Of a DNA stretch of 8,377 nucleotides, positions 5,791 to 8,377 are shown piece by piece. Position numbers and translations under genes: made by a program. Under the pieces are notes generated by a model. That model saw only the letters and a list, made by a program, of their open reading frames with translations. It ran no database searches and was not told the DNA's origin. This DNA comes from Bacillota bacterium (GTDB lineage Bacteria; Bacillota; Clostridia; Lachnospirales; Lachnospiraceae), in contig JAEZQN010000055.1 in NCBI GenBank assembly GCA_023441145.1, forward strand, positions 1-8,377. Reading direction: 5' to 3'. How positions within the stretch are numbered: the first letter of the stretch is position 1; every line of letters begins with the position of its first letter.

Positions 5791-6573
5791 ATGAGGAGTA
5801 ACAAACTAATATTGGTTTTTGTAGTAATATTAGCATTTTTAGTAGCCTGTGGAAGTACAAGTGAAACAGGTAAACAGACGGATAAAAGTAAGGTGGCTAC
5901 GGCTACACCTAAACTTATAGAGCCAACGATAAAACCAACAACTCAAGCGACCACAGAACCAACCACAGAACCATCAATAGAACCAACCATAGAACCAACG
6001 ATAAAGCCAACCATAGAGGAAGAAGGATACGGAGTAGATAGATCTTACGTGGATGCCTATTTACAGGTCATGGATGATTTTAGCAAGGAGGATACAGAGT
6101 ATCGCTTTGATTTAATTGATTTTAATGGAGATGATATCCCTGAGTTGGTTGCAGGTATTGAGGGGTATACAGTCAGTATGTTTTCCTATGTCAATGAAAG
6201 ATTTGTTGTAGTGATAGAAGATTGGGCTTATGGTGTAGGCGGAAACAGTGGATATGATTATCTTCCTGGAAAAAATGTGTTGCGCAATTATAATTCCGAC
6301 TTTGCAGGATTAACAGTATATTTGGATTATATGAACATGGATAAAGAAGGTAACATGAAAATGATGTATGATGAGTCACTTATCACTGAGCTTTGGAAAG
6401 ATAAAAACAATAATGAGATGCCAGACGAGGGGGAGGAATTATCTGACCCTATTTATTATCAAGGTAAAAAAGAAATAACGGAAAAAGAATACAATGATCT
6501 TCTTGTAGACGGCGAATTTGAGTATATGACCGGTAGTAAATCAGTAGAGGAAGTAACCAAATTATTGCAATAA
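5791..6573 (+). CDS. Lipoprotein with Thr/Pro tetrapeptide repeat spacer and Asp/Asn-rich (calcium-type) loops
   Basis: 260 residues, function not recognised. A lipoprotein signal peptide is clear: basic MRSNK, a hydrophobic core, and lipobox L-V-A-C with Cys20, so it should be anchored on the outer face of the membrane. Residues 44-75 form eight tetrapeptides of the type (E/K)PT(I/T), a likely cell-wall-spanning spacer. The outer domain (about 82-260) has DFNGDDIPEL (110-119), a loop common in secreted Lachnospiraceae proteins and similar to calcium-binding D-x-N-x-D motifs, and DKNNNEMPDE (204-213), another such loop. The remainder is rich in Tyr and acidic residues. GGAGGAG (5777-5783) is 7 nt from ATG 5791 but only 1 nt from the in-frame ATG at 5785, so 5791 is preferred. 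The upstream gap has a weak hairpin (5703-5725, no T-run) and no convincing promoter. The gene may be read through from the hydrolase gene, and it ends at a terminator. Confidence 0.85.
   Translation: MRSNKLILVFVVILAFLVACGSTSETGKQTDKSKVATATPKLIEPTIKPTTQATTEPTTEPSIEPTIEPTIKPTIEEEGYGVDRSYVDAYLQVMDDFSKEDTEYRFDLIDFNGDDIPELVAGIEGYTVSMFSYVNERFVVVIEDWAYGVGGNSGYDYLPGKNVLRNYNSDFAGLTVYLDYMNMDKEGNMKMMYDESLITELWKDKNNNEMPDEGEELSDPIYYQGKKEITEKEYNDLLVDGEFEYMTGSKSVEEVTKLLQ
5920..6015 (+). repeat. Eight in-frame 12-nt tandem repeats encoding (E/K)PT(I/T)
   Basis: Exactly 96 nt in eight units. The encoded units are EPTI, KPTT, QATT, EPTT, EPSI, EPTI, EPTI and KPTI. The later units are closest to each other (GAACCAACCATA type), indicating recent slippage duplication, while the third unit has drifted. 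Unit number is likely to vary between strains without breaking the frame. Confidence 0.9.
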
Positions 6574-6612
6574 GTTGTAACTTTGTAGAGTATATTGATT
6601 TCCCAGAGAAAG

Positions 6613-6642
6613 AAGGGTACCATTTTTATAGGTACCTTTTTT
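6613..6642 (+). terminator. Rho-independent terminator after the lipoprotein gene
   Basis: GGTACC (6616-6621) pairs with GGTACC (6631-6636) around a 9-nt AT-rich loop, extended by a G-T pair, and is followed by six T's (6637-6642). It lies 40 nt after the stop codon and separates the lipoprotein transcript from the sigma factor transcript. Confidence 0.88.
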
Positions 6643-6656
6643 AATACAAATAAAAA

Positions 6657-6686
6657 TGCATCCTAATTGCATCCTCATTTGTATTC
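6657..6686 (+). promoter_or_regulatory. Tandem 11-nt direct repeat and candidate ECF-type promoter upstream of the sigma gene
   Basis: TGCATCCTAAT (6657-6667) is followed directly by TGCATCCTCAT (6668-6678), differing at one position. TGCATCC at 6657-6663 is 17 nt from GTATTC (6681-6686), an arrangement compatible with an ECF sigma -35/-10 pair, which would let the sigma factor activate its own gene. No good sigma-A promoter is visible between the terminator and the gene. The repeat is plain in the sequence; the promoter reading is inference. Confidence 0.35.
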
Positions 6687-6710
6687 ATAGTAGATAAGAG
6701 AAAGGAGGAA

Positions 6711-6731
6711 ATGTATTGCAGACAGAGATAA
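6711..6731 (+). other. Out-of-frame mini reading frame overlapping the sigma factor start
   Basis: ATG at 6711, only 2 nt after the AAAGGAGG ribosome binding site, opens a six-codon frame (MYCRQR) that stops at 6729-6731, inside the sigma gene. It is 5 nt upstream of the TTG start and in a different frame. The ATG is probably too close to the ribosome binding site to be used well, but it could compete with the weaker TTG. Noted as a possible translational damper, not as a gene. Confidence 0.25.
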
Positions 6732-7219
6732 CGAAAGCAGCAGAAAAATTAGAGCTATATGGAAACAGCATTCTTAGGATTGCGGTCACTTACGTGAAAA
6801 ATAGGCAAGACGCCGAGGACATTCTGCAGGATGTATTGGTAAAGTATATGACTACTAAGCCTGATTTTGTAAATGACGAACATGAGAAGGCATGGTTTCT
6901 TCGTGTAGCAATCAATATGGCTAAGAACAAGTGCAAATCTGCTGCTTTTCGCTTACACACTAGCTTAGAGGATAATGGAAGCTGTGTGGATGAGTATGAG
7001 TACAATAGTATTTTGGAGGCAGTGTATCAGTTGCCTACCAAATACAAAGAAATCATTTATCTTTACTACTATGAAGAATATAGTGTCAAAGAAATTGCGG
7101 AACTCTTACATAAGAAGGAAGCAACAGTGAAAAGTTTATTAAGGCGAGGAAGAGAAAAGTTAAGTAGGATTTTAAGGGAGGATGAGGAGAATGCATATGA
7201 ATATAAAGGATGCGTATAA
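6716..7219 (+). CDS. ECF-type RNA polymerase sigma factor (sigma-70 family)
   Basis: 167 residues. It binds core RNA polymerase and directs it to stress or envelope genes. Region 2 is about residues 12-80, with the hallmark DAEDILQDVLVKY (32-44) and the HEKAWFLRVAINMAKNKCKS stretch (56-75) typical of Firmicutes ECF factors of the SigV/SigW kind. Region 4 is about 97-152, with LPTKYKEIIYLYYYEEYSVKEIAELL and the recognition helix KKEATVKSLLRRGREKL. The region 2-4 linker is short and there is no region 1 or 3, which defines the ECF class. The start is TTG at 6716, 7 nt after AAAGGAGG (6701-6708); no ATG is available before residue 45, inside region 2. Its end overlaps the next gene by 23 nt, so translation is probably coupled, and the overlap with a membrane protein gene is the usual sigma/anti-sigma layout. 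Target genes are unknown; the neighbouring lipoprotein is a candidate. Confidence 0.92.
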   Translation: MQTEITKAAEKLELYGNSILRIAVTYVKNRQDAEDILQDVLVKYMTTKPDFVNDEHEKAWFLRVAINMAKNKCKSAAFRLHTSLEDNGSCVDEYEYNSILEAVYQLPTKYKEIIYLYYYEEYSVKEIAELLHKKEATVKSLLRRGREKLSRILREDEENAYEYKGCV

Positions 7220-8180
7220 TGGAATCTATTTGGATAAAGCTACAAAAAAAAGAGTATTAAATAAGATAAATCTAACCTCAGAAAAAAAGGAAGAAAGAAG
7301 GGATACGTTAATGAGTAAAGAGTATCATGATGATAAGCACATAACAGAAGCTGTGATTTTAAAAGAGAAAAAGAGATTACCAAGAGTGGTAACCATTGTG
7401 GCTTCTTTGGCTGCTGTGGTTGGTTTGGTGATTGGTATCGGATATTCAGCAAAGGGTATACTAGGGGGACCGAATACTAGCTCTGTTGGTACCACCATTA
7501 CGACGACACCAAAACCTACTAGTGTAGAGACCTCAAAGGCCACAGCTACAGCGATCCCAAAATCTGAGGGAGAGATAATTACTATCTCTAGGAAAGAGTT
7601 TCAAGCTGGAATAGAAAGAATGAAAAATGCAGAATTTGGTATAGCAGACCCTTATGTAATCTACGCATCTAATGAACTGGTTATCATCAATGACGGAAGC
7701 GGCATGTTATTCTATGATTATAAAAATGGTAAATGTTTAGGAGTGCTAGATACCGTGAAGTATGACATCAACCATATACAGGGTTCTGATTATACAATAG
7801 TCAAAGTGGGCGAATCTGGGCAATATATTAGTTTTGCTAATGTTGAGACGAGGGAGAATTGTTATTTATTCGATCTTAAGAATCTGACCTTAGAAAAGGG
7901 AAAGACCTTAGAGAATACACCAGTATATGATAAAACAGCATCTATAGATGATGAAATGGCTTTGTTATTAAAGAATATTCCTACTGGCCGAGATGTTCAT
8001 GGGCTGGACTATGGTGTGACAGAAGACGGTACGTATGTACTATGTCAAGTGAAGTTGCCAGAGAATCTTGATGACACTTTAACATTATCTGAGCTATCAT
8101 TAATTGCGCTTACTGTGAATAACAAGGCAGATGGCATGAGAGATTACTCAGTAGATATGATGAATGTTTTTGAAGGCTAG
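7197..8180 (+). CDS. Single-pass membrane protein, probable anti-sigma factor for the upstream ECF sigma
   Basis: 327 residues from ATG 7197, preceded by GAGGAG (7184-7189) at 7 nt. ATG 7191 is an alternative start, served by GGGAGG (7176-7181); ATG 7182 is unlikely. The layout is that of a membrane anti-sigma factor: a charged cytoplasmic segment (1-62), beginning MNIKDAYNGIYLDKATKKRV, which could hold the sigma factor; one membrane helix (about 64-83); a Ser/Thr/Pro-rich spacer (about 94-121); and an outer domain (about 125-327), probably beta-rich, with repeats such as DGSGMLFYDYKNGKCLGVL. No zinc-binding H-x3-C-x2-C motif is present; the only cysteines are C180, C222 and C283 in the outer part. 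The outer domain is not recognised and could be the sensor. The role rests on gene overlap and topology, not on a confident family match. The spacer resembles that of the lipoprotein at 5791-6573. Confidence 0.72.
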   Translation: MNIKDAYNGIYLDKATKKRVLNKINLTSEKKEERRDTLMSKEYHDDKHITEAVILKEKKRLPRVVTIVASLAAVVGLVIGIGYSAKGILGGPNTSSVGTTITTTPKPTSVETSKATATAIPKSEGEIITISRKEFQAGIERMKNAEFGIADPYVIYASNELVIINDGSGMLFYDYKNGKCLGVLDTVKYDINHIQGSDYTIVKVGESGQYISFANVETRENCYLFDLKNLTLEKGKTLENTPVYDKTASIDDEMALLLKNIPTGRDVHGLDYGVTEDGTYVLCQVKLPENLDDTLTLSELSLIALTVNNKADGMRDYSVDMMNVFEG

Positions 8181-8193
8181 TAAGGCGGAGTAT

Positions 8194-8221
8194 TTGCAAT
8201 CCATAAAATATCCATTATAAT
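8194..8221 (+). promoter_or_regulatory. Sigma-A-type promoter downstream of the anti-sigma gene, pointing right
   Basis: TTGCAA (8194-8199, 4/6), 16 nt, TATAAT (8216-8221, perfect). It would start a transcript near 8228, running off the window. No reading frame of note follows within the window, so the product is either a leader of a gene beyond the edge or an untranslated RNA. The rest of 8181-8377 shows only the two inverted repeats listed next. Confidence 0.45.
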
Positions 8222-8242
8222 GAGAATATAGTCAGTGTGTTT

Positions 8243-8279
8243 ATCATTACAGTCCAGCGGTGTTATGTCAAGTAATGAT
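8243..8279. other. Inverted repeat downstream of the anti-sigma gene
   Basis: ATCATTAC (8243-8250) pairs with GTAATGAT (8272-8279), an 8-bp stem with a 21-nt loop. There is no T-run after it in the plus direction, so it is not a normal terminator. It would lie at the very start of a transcript from the 8194-8221 promoter, or in the 3' region of the anti-sigma message. Confidence 0.35.
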
Positions 8280-8338
8280 TAAATAGAGGAACGTACATTA
8301 TTAGTTTAATACAAGAAAAACAAAAAACACCCACCTAA

Positions 8339-8371
8339 GCCCTGTCGATTCTGCTTTTAAAGAAGCAGGGC
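8339..8371. other. GC-rich inverted repeat at the right edge
   Basis: Two alternative pairings use the same right arm: GCCCTG (8339-8344) with CAGGGC (8366-8371), and CTGCTT (8351-8356) with AAGCAG (8363-8368). On the minus strand the structure is followed after about 10 nt by GTTTTTTGTTTTT (8329 down to 8317), so it may be the terminator of a gene reading leftward from beyond the window. A short frame on the minus strand is also open from the edge to a stop at 8301-8303 (24 codons in view), but nothing shows that it is coding. Confidence 0.4.
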
Positions 8372-8377
8372 GTAGAG

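Noticed and set aside
6191..6379. Minus-strand frame opposite the lipoprotein gene
   Set aside because: Shadow of a real coding region; low-complexity translation, no start signals.
6790..7005. Minus-strand frame opposite the sigma factor gene
   Set aside because: The plus-strand frame is an unmistakable ECF sigma factor; the antisense frame has no support.
7240..7543. Two minus-strand frames opposite the anti-sigma gene
   Set aside because: They overlap each other and the plus-strand gene; the hydrophobic and Val/Thr-rich translations mirror the membrane segment and spacer codons.
8301..8377. Partial minus-strand reading frame entering from the right edge
   Set aside because: Only 24 codons are visible, it runs through an inverted repeat and a T-rich tract that look like a terminator, and nothing in the translation is recognisable.

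Overview
The window looks like a chromosomal segment of a spore-forming, low-GC Clostridia, most likely Lachnospiraceae (Clostridium phytofermentans-like). This rests on the AT-rich sequence, strong AGGAGG-type ribosome binding sites, a CotF-type coat gene, two clostridial-style bacteriohemerythrins and an ECF sigma factor of the Firmicutes type. The genus is inferred from the style of the proteins and is not proven. No rRNA, tRNA, CRISPR array or intact mobile element was seen.

Layout, left to right. (1) A minus-strand SatP/YaaH acetate transporter gene (101-709) has its own extended -10 promoter and a possible terminator at the left edge. (2) Divergently, a plus-strand unit holds a YyaL-type thioredoxin-fold/glycosidase-fold protein (891-2945), a 61-residue helical protein with a GTG start (3012-3197) and a CotF-domain protein (3210-3458). 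It ends at a 15-bp bidirectional terminator. (3) Two tandem minus-strand bacteriohemerythrin genes (3504-3902 and 4096-4509) follow. Each has its own promoter and its own terminator, so the duplicated unit was promoter-gene-terminator. The promoters share a 16-bp block, and the second copy has lost one of the seven canonical iron ligands (His to Gln). (4) A plus-strand choloylglycine hydrolase family gene (4693-5682) carries the complete catalytic residue set. (5) A plus-strand lipoprotein gene (5791-6573) has an 8 x 12-nt in-frame repeat and two Asp/Asn-rich loops, and ends in a rho-independent terminator. (6) A plus-strand ECF sigma factor gene with a TTG start (6716-7219) overlaps a gene for a single-pass membrane protein (7197-8180) that is probably its anti-sigma partner. 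(7) The last ~200 bases have no convincing gene, but they contain a good promoter pointing right and two inverted repeats.

How the genes may work together: the first part combines acetate transport, sporulation-related small proteins and oxygen/iron-binding hemerythrins, which suits an anaerobe that meets oxygen. The last part is an envelope-signalling module: an ECF sigma factor, a membrane regulator with a Thr/Pro-rich spacer and an unrecognised external domain, next to a lipoprotein with a similar spacer. No clearly new multi-gene system is evident. The best leads are the ligand-altered hemerythrin and its shared promoter block, the sigma/anti-sigma pair with its repeat-containing upstream region, and the untranslated right edge.
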